A stretch of 64,000 bases of DNA from Ponticaulis profundi (GCF_042659465.1 NZ_JBHSSW010000012.1:1-64000); one strand, 5' to 3'. Counted from the first letter of the stretch, positions 37,050 through 46,298 are shown. A program made the numbers and translations. Notes: generated by a model not told the origin, from the letters alone.

Positions 37050-37882
37050 TGACGGGCGGGACGAAAAAAGACGACAGCCTCGGCAGGTATTCTTTTCCAC
37101 TTTTCGTCCCTGCCACGCGCCCGGAACGGTTCGCCAAGGCGGCTGCGTCCGGCGCGGATACGATCATCATCGACCTGGAAGATGCGGTCGGTGCTGCTGA
37201 TAAAGAGGCAGCGCGTTCAGGCCTCTCTGACGGAATGGTTGGTTTGTCCGGCGCGTCTGTCTGGATCCGGATCAATGGTGTTTCAACGCCATGGCACAAA
37301 GGCGATCTGGAGGCTCTGAACGGTCTTCCAATTCAGGGTGTCATGGTTCCGAAGGCCGAAGGCGCAGACATGTTGTCGGCGATACGATCGACACTTCCGG
37401 ACCATGTCGCCCTTATTGCACTCGTAGAGACGGCTGCAGGGATTCATAAAGCGACTGAAATTGCTGCTCATTCAGACCGGATGGCATTTGGCTCGGTCGA
37501 TTATGCGCTCGATATGAATTGCGCTTCTACGCGAGAGGCCTTCCTGTTTGCGCGTTCGGCTTTGGCGCTTGCAGCGCGGGTCTCGGGTCAGCTTGCGCCA
37601 CTCGACGGCGTCACAACCAAAACCGATGATCCCGATCTCGTGGCAGCAGACGCAGAGCATGCTCTGGCGCTCGGTTTCGGCGGGAAAATGCTGATCCATC
37701 CTCGACAACTGGACCCGGCAAAGCGGGCCTTCGCACCATCAGAAGCGGATATCATCTGGGCTCGGAAGGTTGTCGATTCGACAAAAGACGGAACCGCGGT
37801 CGCCGTCGATGGCGAGATGATCGATGCGCCTGTGCTGGAGCGCGCACGCGGTATTCTGGAACGACAGGGAGTAGCCTCATGA
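37049..37882 (+). CDS. HpcH/HpaI aldolase/citrate lyase-family CoA-ester lyase (citramalyl/malyl-CoA lyase-like)
   Basis: Cleaves a hydroxy-dicarboxylyl-CoA by a retro-Claisen reaction. The CitE-type TIM barrel is visible: LFVPATRPERF at the start, TIIIDLEDAV with the metal-binding Asp/Glu, MVPKAEGA, LVETAAGI, GSVDYALDM, and GGKMLIHPRQL near the end. Length 277, as in CitE/Ccl/CLYBL proteins. No citrate lyase alpha or gamma gene is present, so the stand-alone CoA-ester form is meant. Start and stop overlap the neighbouring genes by 1 and 4 nt. Paired with a hydratase of the Meh/Ich type, citramalyl-CoA is a reasonable substrate; this is inferred from context. Confidence 0.88.
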   Translation: MTGGTKKDDSLGRYSFPLFVPATRPERFAKAAASGADTIIIDLEDAVGAADKEAARSGLSDGMVGLSGASVWIRINGVSTPWHKGDLEALNGLPIQGVMVPKAEGADMLSAIRSTLPDHVALIALVETAAGIHKATEIAAHSDRMAFGSVDYALDMNCASTREAFLFARSALALAARVSGQLAPLDGVTTKTDDPDLVAADAEHALALGFGGKMLIHPRQLDPAKRAFAPSEADIIWARKVVDSTKDGTAVAVDGEMIDAPVLERARGILERQGVAS

Positions 37883-38706
37883 GCGAATTGAACATGGCGA
37901 AACTCCAGGAGTGGATTGGAAACACAGAAAGCCGCACGGATATCGTTTCCGAAGACGCTCTGAAGCAGTATCGCGGAACGCTGGAATCCTATCTCGTTTC
38001 TGAGGACGTGGCGGTCGTGCCTCCCGGCTTTCACTGGACAATGTATCAGCCTCTGAATGCCAGTAGCGAGCTGCGCGAGGACGGTCATCCAAAGCGGATC
38101 ACTCTGTTGCCGGAATTGCCTTTTGCAACACGAATGTGGGCAGGTGGCGAGGTCGCATTTCATGCGGCGCTTAAGGTTGGTGACCGCATTGAAAGAACCT
38201 CCACTTTAAAGTCGATCGACCTAAAAAGCGGTTCTAGCGGGGACCTGCTGTTCATCGAAATTGCGCATGAGTATCAGCGCAACCAGCAGGCCGTGATAAG
38301 TGAGACGCAAACGGTGGTTTATCGTAACCCGCCACCGCCAAAAGAGGTCCAGCCTCTGGAAGAACAAGAGAAGGCTGATGAAGCCTTTCAGGCCGACAGC
38401 AGATTGCTGTTTCGCTATTCTGCGCTCACCTTCAACACGCACCGGATTCACTATGATCGCGACTATGCGATGCGCGAGGAAGGTTATCCGGGACTGGTCG
38501 TTCATGGTCCCATGCAGGCGAGCCTGCTCATGAACCACATCGCCGGGACGCTGGGGCATACCGATTTCCGATTTTCCTATCGAGGAACGGCGCCGCTGTT
38601 TGCCGGGCAGAACGCTTATCTTCGACTATCTGATGACGCCGCGTGGATCGAGCGCGGCGAAGGTGATGCGACCATGAAGGGAAAGTTTCAGCTTTTGGAG
38701 CAATGA
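37879..38706 (+). CDS. MaoC/FAS1-like (HTD2-type) dehydratase, mesaconyl-C4-/itaconyl-CoA hydratase-like
   Basis: Hydrates an enoyl-CoA. The N-terminal half is the FAS1-like dehydratase domain (PPGFHWTMYQP, MWAGGEVAFHAALKVGDRIER). The C-terminal half has the hot-dog active-site stretch RYSALTFNTHRIHYDRDYA followed by YPGLVVHGPMQASLL. This layout and the 275-residue length match mesaconyl-C4-CoA hydratase (Meh) and itaconyl-CoA hydratase (Ich) rather than ordinary MaoC proteins. Its ATG overlaps the lyase stop by 4 nt (ATGA). The product of an Ich/Meh-type enzyme, citramalyl-CoA, would be the substrate of the lyase just upstream. Confidence 0.85.
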   Translation: MSELNMAKLQEWIGNTESRTDIVSEDALKQYRGTLESYLVSEDVAVVPPGFHWTMYQPLNASSELREDGHPKRITLLPELPFATRMWAGGEVAFHAALKVGDRIERTSTLKSIDLKSGSSGDLLFIEIAHEYQRNQQAVISETQTVVYRNPPPPKEVQPLEEQEKADEAFQADSRLLFRYSALTFNTHRIHYDRDYAMREEGYPGLVVHGPMQASLLMNHIAGTLGHTDFRFSYRGTAPLFAGQNAYLRLSDDAAWIERGEGDATMKGKFQLLEQ

Positions 38707-38793
38707 GCGAACAGGTCGCTCAGCCTCGGTCTGTGTGCCGGGCGAACGCATAAAATAATGATTGGCAAAAGCCATTTGTAAGGGAGTAGCGAG

Positions 38794-40788
38794 ATGAAGC
38801 ACACACTCAAGGGCGCGGTTTCCGCCGTCATTCTGTGCACACTGATGCAGCCTGGATATGCTCAGGATGTCACGGCGTCTGAGCTACCTTCGCCGTCTTC
38901 AAAAGGTGAGGCGACACAGGCGACGGCCACCGCCAATGCGGCGGTTGCGAGCCGCCTTCCGATTGATGATCAGCAAGACTATGAAGACGCAAAGCGTGGT
39001 TTTCTGGCGAGCGAACCAGACCTCGAAGCGATCTATGATGAGAACGGCAAGGTCGTTTGGCCAATGGCGAAGCTCTCATCCTTCACCGGTGAAGCGCCGG
39101 ACACGGTCAATCCATCTCTTTGGCGCCAGGCGCAATTGTCTGCCATGCATGGCATCTTCGAAGTCAAAGATGGCATCTATCAGGTTCGCGGCTATGACAT
39201 CTCGGTGATGACGGTCATTCGCGGCGAGACGGGCTGGATCATTGTTGATCCGTTGTCGACGCGTGAGACGGCGGCCGCTGCGATGGAGCTCGTTACGAAA
39301 ACGCTTGGCGAACGTCCGATTACCGGTCTGATCTATACCCATGGACACGCAGACCATTATGGCGGTGCGGCCGGTGTGATCGATCCGGAAGAGGCAGAAG
39401 CCCAGGGTGTGCCGATCATTGCGCCGCTCGGTTTCGCGGATTCCATTTCAGCGGAAAGTGCGGTTGCTGGCATTCACATGTCGCGCCGGGCGGTGCCAAT
39501 GCTTGGAACCGCTCTGGAAGTCTCCGAGATCGGGCATGTTTCATCCGGTCTGGGGCCGCGCTTCCCGAATGGCAAGATCGGCATGATTGCTCCGACGGAG
39601 GAGATCGGCGGCGACGACTACAAACGAACGATTGATGGCATCGAGTTCGTGTTTGTCGATGCAGCTGGCACAGAGGCACCTGCCGAATTCATGTTTTACC
39701 TGCCGCAGTTTGATGCGATCTGCACCGCTGAAGTGGCCACACGAACACTCCACAATGCACTGACACCGCGCGGGGCTAAGGTGCGCGACTTCCTGCGCTG
39801 GAGTGAAGTGCTTGATCATATGCTTCTGGAATATGGCGATAAGGTTGATGTGTCATTTGCATCCCACCACTGGCCAGTCTGGGATCAGGAAAACATCCAG
39901 GACTATCTGCGCCGCCAGCGTGATGTTTACCGATACACCCATGATCAGGTGCTGCGTCGTGCCAACAAAGGCCAGACGATGATCGAGATCGCCGAGGATA
40001 TTCCGGAACCGGAAATCCAGCAGCAGAACTTTGATACGCGCGGCTATTACGGCACGAACAATCACAACACCAAAGCGGTCTATCAGTTCTATTACGGCTG
40101 GTGGGATGGCAATCCGGCCAACTATTACCAACATCCACCCGTTCAGAAAGCGGAGCGCTTTGTGGATGCGATGGGCGGCATAGATGCGGTCATTGCCGAA
40201 GGCATTGAGGCATTCGAAGCCGGTGACTATCGCTGGAGTGCCGAAGTTCTCAACCATGCGGTGTTTGCTGCGCCCGATAACAAGCTCGCACGCGAATGGC
40301 TGTCAGCAACCTATGAGCAGCTTGGCTTTCAGGCGGAAAGCGGCACATGGCGAAGTTATTTTCTGACGGCTGCCCGCGAAGTCCTCAATGGACCGCCGGG
40401 ACAGGGCTCCATCAGCCGCAATGCGTCTTACTTTGCGAGTCTGCCGACTGCGCGTCTTCTGGATCTTCTGGCGGTTCAATATGCGCCGGAGCGGATGAGC
40501 CGTGAGCCATACGATCTGAACATCGTGTTCACTGACACAGAAGAAATGGCGACCATTCAGGTCGGCAAAGCGACAGCTTTCCCACGCACGGGTGTGCAAT
40601 CGGATGAGGCTGCAGCCACCATGACGACCACCAAAAAGGCTTTCGTCACACTGTTTTCCGGCAGTGCGACCGTCCCGGACCTGATCGCGTCAGGCGATGC
40701 ATCTGTGTCCGGCGATGAGGCGGCGTTCAACGCCTATATCGAAACGCTGGATGGTCCGGAGTTCTGGTTCAACATCGTTGAGCCCTGA
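38794..40788 (+). CDS. Metallo-beta-lactamase-fold alkyl sulfatase (SdsA1/BDS1-like), exported
   Basis: Hydrolyses alkyl sulfate esters to alcohol and sulfate with a binuclear zinc centre. A Sec signal peptide (hydrophobic GAVSAVILCTLMQPGYAQ) directs it to the periplasm. The zinc motif T-H183-G-H185-A-D187-H188 is intact, followed by the DAAGTEAPAEFMFYLP and CTAEVATRTLHN stretches, the dimerisation domain (KAVYQFYYGWWDGNP) and a C-terminal SCP2-like domain that would hold the alkyl chain. Length 664, as in SdsA1. It lies 87 nt after the hydratase gene and just before an MFS permease and two medium-chain dehydrogenases. The alcohol it releases could be oxidised by them. Confidence 0.93.
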   Translation: MKHTLKGAVSAVILCTLMQPGYAQDVTASELPSPSSKGEATQATATANAAVASRLPIDDQQDYEDAKRGFLASEPDLEAIYDENGKVVWPMAKLSSFTGEAPDTVNPSLWRQAQLSAMHGIFEVKDGIYQVRGYDISVMTVIRGETGWIIVDPLSTRETAAAAMELVTKTLGERPITGLIYTHGHADHYGGAAGVIDPEEAEAQGVPIIAPLGFADSISAESAVAGIHMSRRAVPMLGTALEVSEIGHVSSGLGPRFPNGKIGMIAPTEEIGGDDYKRTIDGIEFVFVDAAGTEAPAEFMFYLPQFDAICTAEVATRTLHNALTPRGAKVRDFLRWSEVLDHMLLEYGDKVDVSFASHHWPVWDQENIQDYLRRQRDVYRYTHDQVLRRANKGQTMIEIAEDIPEPEIQQQNFDTRGYYGTNNHNTKAVYQFYYGWWDGNPANYYQHPPVQKAERFVDAMGGIDAVIAEGIEAFEAGDYRWSAEVLNHAVFAAPDNKLAREWLSATYEQLGFQAESGTWRSYFLTAAREVLNGPPGQGSISRNASYFASLPTARLLDLLAVQYAPERMSREPYDLNIVFTDTEEMATIQVGKATAFPRTGVQSDEAAATMTTTKKAFVTLFSGSATVPDLIASGDASVSGDEAAFNAYIETLDGPEFWFNIVEP

Positions 40789-40857
40789 TGAATGCGGGCG
40801 TGGGCGGCAGGTCTGTCGCCCCGGTCAAAGATAAATGAAATTGGCGAGGAAGCCTCA

Positions 40858-42213
40858 ATGACTGATCAAAATATCGAACAGGATCGTCCTGCAAAATCGA
40901 AAGGCAGCGCTGCCTTTCCGATTGGCCTCGTCCTGACCATGGGCGCAGCCTATACGCTCAGCTATCTCGACCGTCAGGTCGTCAACATTGTCGCTGAACA
41001 CATCAAGCATGATCTTCAGCTCGCCGACTGGCAGCTTGGTGCTATCTCGGGTCTTGCCTTCGCCCTTCTGTATGCGACGCTTGGTATTCCGGTTGCGCGC
41101 ATCGCAGAACGGACAAACCGCAGTGCTCTGATCAGTGTTGCGCTCATTGTCTGGAGTGCCTGTACGACCGTCATTGGCTTTGCGCAGAACTTCTGGCAGC
41201 TCGCGCTGGCCCGCTTCGGTGTTGGTTTTGGTGAGTCCGGCTGTACGCCGCCTGCCATGTCTCTGATCGCTGATGTGACCAAGCCGGAGCAACGCTCCAA
41301 GGCGCTTTCCATCTACAATCTCGGTGTGCCGGTAGGTGCGCTGCTCGGTATGATGCTCGGTGGCTTTCTCGTCGATATCGTCGGCTGGCGCGCGGTGTTC
41401 TTCATCGTCGGTCCGCCCGGCATCCTGCTCGCAATCGTGATCTTCCTGTTCATCAAGGACCCACGTTCGAAGAAGAAAACGGTCAATCCGCTGGAAGACC
41501 CGGCAGCCGCGCTGGAGCCTGAAGACCATGTGCCGAAAATGTCTGAAGTCGCGAAAAGCCTGGCTTCAAAACAGGCCTTCATCTGGATGACACTCGGCAC
41601 TTGCCTCACGGTATTCGTTGGCTACAGCATGCACGCGTTCCTCGCGCCATTCTTCCTGCGCGTCCATGCCGAAGGTCTGGCAGAGCTTGCGACCAGCATG
41701 GGCCTGCCAGGTCCAACGTCGCTTGTCGGTCTGGGACTCGGTATTGGTCTTGGCCTTGGCGGTGCACTTGGTACTTTGATTGGTGGTCACGCAGGTGATT
41801 TCTGGAAGTCCAAAAAGGTCTATGCCTTTACGCCGGGCATTGGCGCTTTGCTTGCCGCGCCGACCTATGCGCTGACATTTGTTATTCCATCTGCCGGATG
41901 GGCCATGCTCTTCCTGATCATTCCATCTGTTCTGTCGAGCATGTGGTACGGACCTGTCTATGCGAGCATTCAGGGCCTTTCTCACCCGCGTTCGCGCGCC
42001 ACTGCGATTGCGATTTTCCTGTTCCTGCTCAACGCGATCGGTCTGGGCCTTGGCCCGCTTTCCGTTGGTCTCGTCAGCGACACGCTGGCTGCTAGCCTGG
42101 GCGCAGCAGATGGCTTACGCTGGGCGATGATTATTGTCTCAGGTGTGAGCGCGATTTCAGCGCTTTGCTACTGGTTTGCTGCCAAGCCGCTTGAGAAAGA
42201 AATGATCGAGTAG
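40858..42213 (+). CDS. MFS transporter (spinster-like)
   Basis: A 451-residue inner-membrane permease with 12 hydrophobic segments. Typical stretches are YLDRQVVNIVAEHIKHDLQ, LGIPVARIAERTNR (motif A region) and FGESGCTPPAMSLIADV. ATG 40858 has GAGGAAG 5 nt upstream; the longer frame from 40792 adds a non-homologous leader and is not preferred. It lies only 6 nt before the quinone-oxidoreductase-like gene and 69 nt after the alkylsulfatase gene. It is therefore a good candidate for moving the released alcohol/acid or a related compound into the cytosol; substrate inferred. Confidence 0.88.
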   Translation: MTDQNIEQDRPAKSKGSAAFPIGLVLTMGAAYTLSYLDRQVVNIVAEHIKHDLQLADWQLGAISGLAFALLYATLGIPVARIAERTNRSALISVALIVWSACTTVIGFAQNFWQLALARFGVGFGESGCTPPAMSLIADVTKPEQRSKALSIYNLGVPVGALLGMMLGGFLVDIVGWRAVFFIVGPPGILLAIVIFLFIKDPRSKKKTVNPLEDPAAALEPEDHVPKMSEVAKSLASKQAFIWMTLGTCLTVFVGYSMHAFLAPFFLRVHAEGLAELATSMGLPGPTSLVGLGLGIGLGLGGALGTLIGGHAGDFWKSKKVYAFTPGIGALLAAPTYALTFVIPSAGWAMLFLIIPSVLSSMWYGPVYASIQGLSHPRSRATAIAIFLFLLNAIGLGLGPLSVGLVSDTLAASLGAADGLRWAMIIVSGVSAISALCYWFAAKPLEKEMIE

Positions 42214-42219
42214 GCCGAT

Positions 42220-43233
42220 ATGAAAACGATCCAGTCTTCCAATACCGACTCCATTGATAACTATGCCATCGTGGAAGCCCCCCGGCCGGAACCGCGCAGG
42301 GGAGAGGTCCGCGTCCAGGTGGAAATGTGCGGCATTGGTTATGTGGACTCCCTCGTTGCGTTGGGTCGCTACCAGGTAAAGCCAAAGCTCCCGCATACGC
42401 CGGGTGTCGAGGTCGCAGGTGTGATCGATGCCATAGGCGAAGACGTGACCGCTGTGGCGGTGGGAGACCGTGTCCTTGCTACGGTCGGCGGGGGCTTTGC
42501 CGAATATGCTTTGAGTTCGGCGCAGACGGTGAAGCGTATTCCGGAGACGATGAGTTTTGCTCAGGCGGCTGGCTTTCAGGTGAACTATGTCACCGCCATG
42601 CATGGACTGCGCGACCGAGGCGCTCTGAAAGCCGGTGAGACATTGCTCGTTTTTGGTGCGGCAGGCGGCGTCGGACTTGCAGCTGTCGAGGTCGGCAAAG
42701 CGCTTGGTGCCCGCGTGATTGGTGTCGCATCGAGTGAAGAAAAGCGTCAGCTCGTCCTTGATGCCGGGGCTGACCTCGTTATTGATCGTGAGGAAGATGG
42801 CTGGCGTGACCGCCTGAAAGCGCTTATTCCTGATGGTCTGGATGTGGTGTTTGACCCGGCCTGCGGCGCTCTGATGGAGCCTGCTTTCCGTAGCCTCAGC
42901 TGGCGCGGCCGTTACCTGATCGTTGGGTTTGTCGGCGGCGACATTCCATCCCTTCGTGTGAACCTGCCTCTGATGAAAGGCGCTGCATTGCTTGGCGTTG
43001 ATTATCGGCAGTTTTCGCAGGTTTTCGAACCGGGTGAAGCTGATGCCATGCTGACCGACCTGCTGGACCTTGTTGCATCCGGAAAACTGGCTGTCCCGAC
43101 AGGGCGTGTCTTCGACTTCGAAGATTACAAACAGGCTCTGACCTTCGCTTTGTCAGGCAAAGGTGTTTCGAAAACACTCTTACGAATTCCGTCTGATGGC
43201 GAGGCGCCGCAGGCGAATGATCCGAACAACTGA
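42220..43233 (+). CDS. NADPH:quinone oxidoreductase-type medium-chain dehydrogenase
   Basis: Zinc-free MDR enzyme of 337 residues. The N-terminal catalytic domain (MCGIGYVDSLVALGRYQVKPKLPHTPGVEVAG) lacks the zinc-binding Cys cluster. The nucleotide-binding AAGGVGLAAVEVGKALGA motif indicates NADPH, and VFDPACGALMEPAFRSL and the GRYLIVGF stretch are typical of the QOR group. The ATG lies 6 nt after the permease stop. It may reduce an enone or quinone arising in the pathway; function beyond family level is not evident. Confidence 0.9.
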   Translation: MKTIQSSNTDSIDNYAIVEAPRPEPRRGEVRVQVEMCGIGYVDSLVALGRYQVKPKLPHTPGVEVAGVIDAIGEDVTAVAVGDRVLATVGGGFAEYALSSAQTVKRIPETMSFAQAAGFQVNYVTAMHGLRDRGALKAGETLLVFGAAGGVGLAAVEVGKALGARVIGVASSEEKRQLVLDAGADLVIDREEDGWRDRLKALIPDGLDVVFDPACGALMEPAFRSLSWRGRYLIVGFVGGDIPSLRVNLPLMKGAALLGVDYRQFSQVFEPGEADAMLTDLLDLVASGKLAVPTGRVFDFEDYKQALTFALSGKGVSKTLLRIPSDGEAPQANDPNN

Positions 43234-43286
43234 TACCGACATTCACCCGATCCGGAGTGTATGTCTCACCGAACAGGAGACCTCTG

Positions 43287-44336
43287 ATGAAAAGCTACAA
43301 GTTTGAAGAATTCGGTGCACCGCTTCAGCGCGTCGAAGAACCAACCCCTGAACCAACCGGGAAACAGGTTCTGATCCGCATGGCGTCCTGCGGTGTCTGC
43401 CACAGCGATATTCACATTCACGATGGCTATTTCGATCTTGGCGGTGGGCGCAAACTGCCACTCGATCAGACCACGAAACGCCCTCACACGCTTGGTCATG
43501 AAATTGTCGGCGAAGTCGTGTCGACCGGACCGGACGTCGAAGGTATTGAGCCGGGCTCAAAATGGCTCGTTTATCCATGGATTGGTTGCGGAAAATGCAG
43601 CCTCTGCGTCAATGGGGAAGAGCATCTCTGCCCGGTCGGAAACGTGCTTGGCCTGTCTGCGCCGGGCGGTTTCAGTGATCATGTCATGGTCCCTGATTCC
43701 AAATATCTGGTGGATTACGGCAATGTGCCAGATGCGATTGCCTGCACGTATGCCTGCTCTAGTCTGACAGCTTTCAGTGCACTCAAGAAAGCACAACGCG
43801 TCACGAGTGAAGATCCGATCCTCATCATCGGTGCTGGCGGTGTGGGCCAGTCTGCGATTGCCCTGTGCACCGCACTTTACGGCGTTGCGCCAATTGTGGC
43901 TGAGATCAACGAAGACCGCCGCGCTGACGCTCTGAAGCTCGGCGCCTCAGAAGCGGTCGATCCTTCCGACAAGGCGTCCCGCAAGGCATTGCTGAAATCG
44001 ACGGGCGGTGGGTTTGCAACCGTGATCGATTTTGTCGGTGCGCCAGCAACAGCCGAATTTGGCATGTCGGTGCTGCGCAAAGGTGGCAAACAGATCATGG
44101 TCGGCCTGTTTGGTGGCTCGATCGAAATGCCACTGGCAACCATTCCGATGCGCTCGATCACCCTGTCTGGTTCCTATGTCGGCTCTCTCGAAGAGTTGAA
44201 GGAGCTGGCTGAGCTCGGCCGCGCCGGAAAGGTACCGGAAATCACGATCTCGACCTGCAGTCTGGATGCTGCGGACGAAACGCTCAAAGCGCTTCGCGAA
44301 GGCAAGATCACGGGCCGTGCCGTCCTGCAAAGCTAG
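43287..44336 (+). CDS. Zinc-dependent alcohol dehydrogenase
   Basis: NAD(P)-dependent oxidation of an alcohol in the cytosol. The catalytic-zinc Cys is in CGVCHSD with the HTLGHEIVGEV His/Glu pair; the four structural-zinc Cys lie in IGCGKCSLCVNGEEHLC. The dinucleotide site is GAGGVGQSAIAL. Length 349. ATG 43287 is chosen because AGGAGA lies 6 nt upstream; the frame also opens at 43257. It is the last gene of the alkylsulfatase/permease/oxidoreductase group and a logical next step after sulfate-ester hydrolysis. A hairpin follows the stop codon. Confidence 0.93.
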   Translation: MKSYKFEEFGAPLQRVEEPTPEPTGKQVLIRMASCGVCHSDIHIHDGYFDLGGGRKLPLDQTTKRPHTLGHEIVGEVVSTGPDVEGIEPGSKWLVYPWIGCGKCSLCVNGEEHLCPVGNVLGLSAPGGFSDHVMVPDSKYLVDYGNVPDAIACTYACSSLTAFSALKKAQRVTSEDPILIIGAGGVGQSAIALCTALYGVAPIVAEINEDRRADALKLGASEAVDPSDKASRKALLKSTGGGFATVIDFVGAPATAEFGMSVLRKGGKQIMVGLFGGSIEMPLATIPMRSITLSGSYVGSLEELKELAELGRAGKVPEITISTCSLDAADETLKALREGKITGRAVLQS

Positions 44337-44352
44337 TTGATATCCATAGCTT

Positions 44353-44379
44353 TGGAGCGAATGCCTGGCGTTCGCTCCA
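44353..44379 (+). terminator. Hairpin after the alcohol dehydrogenase gene, possible terminator
   Basis: A perfect 9-bp stem TGGAGCGAA / TTCGCTCCA with a 9-nt loop, 16 nt after the stop codon. No clear T-run follows, so it may be a 3'-end stabilising stem or a rho-dependent end. Confidence 0.5.
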
Positions 44380-44457
44380 GGGATACTTGTTAAAACGCTG
44401 GCCACTGTCTCGCCAGATGTGCACACTCCCAGACAGTATTTGGCTGAGGTAGAACAC

Positions 44458-45570
44458 ATGCGCAGTGAAACCCTTTCGATTTTCGTGAGTCTGGCGTGTC
44501 TGACAGCTTGCTCAGACCCCTCAGTTGGCAATGCCCCCACATCCACGACAGAGCCAACTGCTACAAAATCGGAGGCTGTCTGGGACAGAGTATCGCCAGG
44601 TGGTGACACGATGTGTTCGGATGGCTCGGAATTTTTCTTCCTGACGCATGCAGGTGATCCCGACAAACTGGTTTTCTTCCTGGAAGGTGGCGGAGGTTGC
44701 TCTGAAAGCAGTTCATGCGATCCGGAAGGCCAGCCAACCTATAAAATGACACTGCAAGATCAGCCGATGCCGGCAACGGGTATCTTCGATTTCGATAATT
44801 CCGAAAATCCATTTTCGGACTACAGCATGGTGTATGTGCCTTATTGTACCGGCGATGTGCATATTGGTGATAACGACGCTGTTTATCAGCGTCCCAATGG
44901 TGAAACCTTCACTGTTCATCACCGAGGCTGGCTAAATGCAAAGGCGGCGTTGGATTGGGTGTTTGATCGGTCATTTGCGCCGGACGCGATTTTTGTAACA
45001 GGTGAATCCGCTGGTGCGATCCCGACGCCTATTTATGCGAGCCTGCTTGCAGACCAATATGGCAATGCGCGTATCGTTTCTCTGGGCGATGGAGCAGGTG
45101 GCTACCGTTACGAGAGTCCCGTCACATCGCAGCAAGACCGCTGGCAGATGTTCAACTTTGTCACCCAGGTGCCAGGTTTTGGTGACCTGACGCCAGAAAA
45201 CTGGAGCTTTGAGCAACTCTATATTCAGGCCGGACAGGCTTTCCCCGAAATGACATTGGCCCGTTTTGATTTTGCTTCCGACGCAGCTCAGTCTTGGTTT
45301 CTGGGATCAAACAGCGAGAACGAAACGCTTCTGGAAAATCTTCATGAAAACAATGCGGATATTTCAAAAAGCCTTTCAGATTTCCGGACATTTATAGCCC
45401 CCAGCGATACGCATACAGTTCTTGGTAAGCAGGCTTTTTACAGTCTGAGCGTCAACGACATTCGCTTGCGTGACTGGGTCGCAGATCTGGCGATTGGCGA
45501 AGGCGTTGATAATATCCTCTGCGAAGGGTGCCAGGCCCCTGAACAAATGCCATCAGCTGAAACGGAGTGA
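44458..45570 (+). CDS. Pectinacetylesterase-family lipoprotein
   Basis: Probable membrane-anchored serine esterase of the pectinacetylesterase/Notum family. The N-terminus is a lipoprotein signal ending in LTAC. Family features are the oxyanion-type VFFLEGGGGCSE with paired Cys, YCTGDVHIGDN, HHRGWLNAKAALDWVF, and the nucleophile Ser184 in TGESAGA followed by PTPIYASLLAD. Ser, Asp and His candidates are present, the last in the C-terminal third. ATG 44458 gives a clean lipobox; an in-frame ATG at 44419 would put 13 residues before the signal. It stands alone between the catabolic cluster and the ECF operon. The natural ester is unknown. Confidence 0.82.
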   Translation: MRSETLSIFVSLACLTACSDPSVGNAPTSTTEPTATKSEAVWDRVSPGGDTMCSDGSEFFFLTHAGDPDKLVFFLEGGGGCSESSSCDPEGQPTYKMTLQDQPMPATGIFDFDNSENPFSDYSMVYVPYCTGDVHIGDNDAVYQRPNGETFTVHHRGWLNAKAALDWVFDRSFAPDAIFVTGESAGAIPTPIYASLLADQYGNARIVSLGDGAGGYRYESPVTSQQDRWQMFNFVTQVPGFGDLTPENWSFEQLYIQAGQAFPEMTLARFDFASDAAQSWFLGSNSENETLLENLHENNADISKSLSDFRTFIAPSDTHTVLGKQAFYSLSVNDIRLRDWVADLAIGEGVDNILCEGCQAPEQMPSAETE

Positions 45571-45710
45571 TATTCACGGGTGCGACTAAGGCGCTGGTGA
45601 ATTTTCGGGCAGTTGCCCGCTTCGTACTGCTTATTGACTGTCATGTGTTGCATTTGCGAAGAAGCTGAACTGCAACCCTTACGAGCTCCATTCTTTCATT
45701 TCGGCCTGTC

Positions 45711-46298
45711 ATGTCATCTTCTGACACTGGAAATTCGTGTGCGGACCAATGGTTCATGACAGAAGTTCTCCCACTAGAGGCAGAACTTGAGAATTTTATT
45801 CGTCGGCACTGGCGCCAGTCTGATGAAGTTGCAGACCTTCGACAGGAAGTCCTGACCCGTCTCTATCGCTTTGCGCTGGAGAACCGCCCGACGCAGCCTC
45901 GCGCACTGATGTTTCGTATCGCACGTAATCTGATGATCGACCGGATTCGAAAAAAGAGTGTGGTAACGATCGATGCTGTGATGGATTTTGAAAGCTTGTC
46001 CGTCTCCACAGATGAAGCTGATCCTTTTGAAACGACATCTGCGAGACAGGAATTGCGAATGCTGCAAGACGCGCTGGACGATCTTCCTCAGAGGACACGG
46101 GACGTGATTTTCATGCGCCGTGTGCAGGGGTGTTCGCAGAGAGAAACCGCGAAAAAGCTCAAAATATCAGAGCCGACTGTCGAAAGACATATCAGCAAGG
46201 GCGTAACTTTGTTGATGGAATATTTCCGCAGACATGGCGTGGTCAGGTCAGCAGGCAAAACAAGAAAGTCTGAGGCCCGCCGAGATGATTTCGCCTGA
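45711..46298 (+). CDS. ECF-family RNA polymerase sigma factor (FecI-like)
   Basis: Directs RNA polymerase to its target promoters in response to a surface signal. Region 2 is visible as EVADLRQEVLTRLYRFA ... ARNLMIDRIRKK, and region 4 as LDDLPQRTRDVIFMRRVQG ... SEPTVERHISKG, the helix-turn-helix that reads the -35 element. Length 195, slightly long because of the N-terminus; an in-frame ATG at 45756 is an alternative start. The FecR gene begins inside its 3' end, followed by an STN-domain receptor, the classical order for cell-surface signalling. Confidence 0.93.
   Translation: MSSSDTGNSCADQWFMTEVLPLEAELENFIRRHWRQSDEVADLRQEVLTRLYRFALENRPTQPRALMFRIARNLMIDRIRKKSVVTIDAVMDFESLSVSTDEADPFETTSARQELRMLQDALDDLPQRTRDVIFMRRVQGCSQRETAKKLKISEPTVERHISKGVTLLMEYFRRHGVVRSAGKTRKSEARRDDFA

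Noticed and set aside
40855..41529. A 224-codon minus-strand frame within the permease gene
   Set aside because: Antisense to a clear 12-segment MFS gene; low-complexity charged composition typical of shadow frames.
46234..46298. A longer FecR start overlapping the sigma gene by 65 nt
   Set aside because: ATG 46285 has a better-placed purine run and gives the normal FecR N-terminus; the extra 17 residues are in a shadow frame of the sigma gene.
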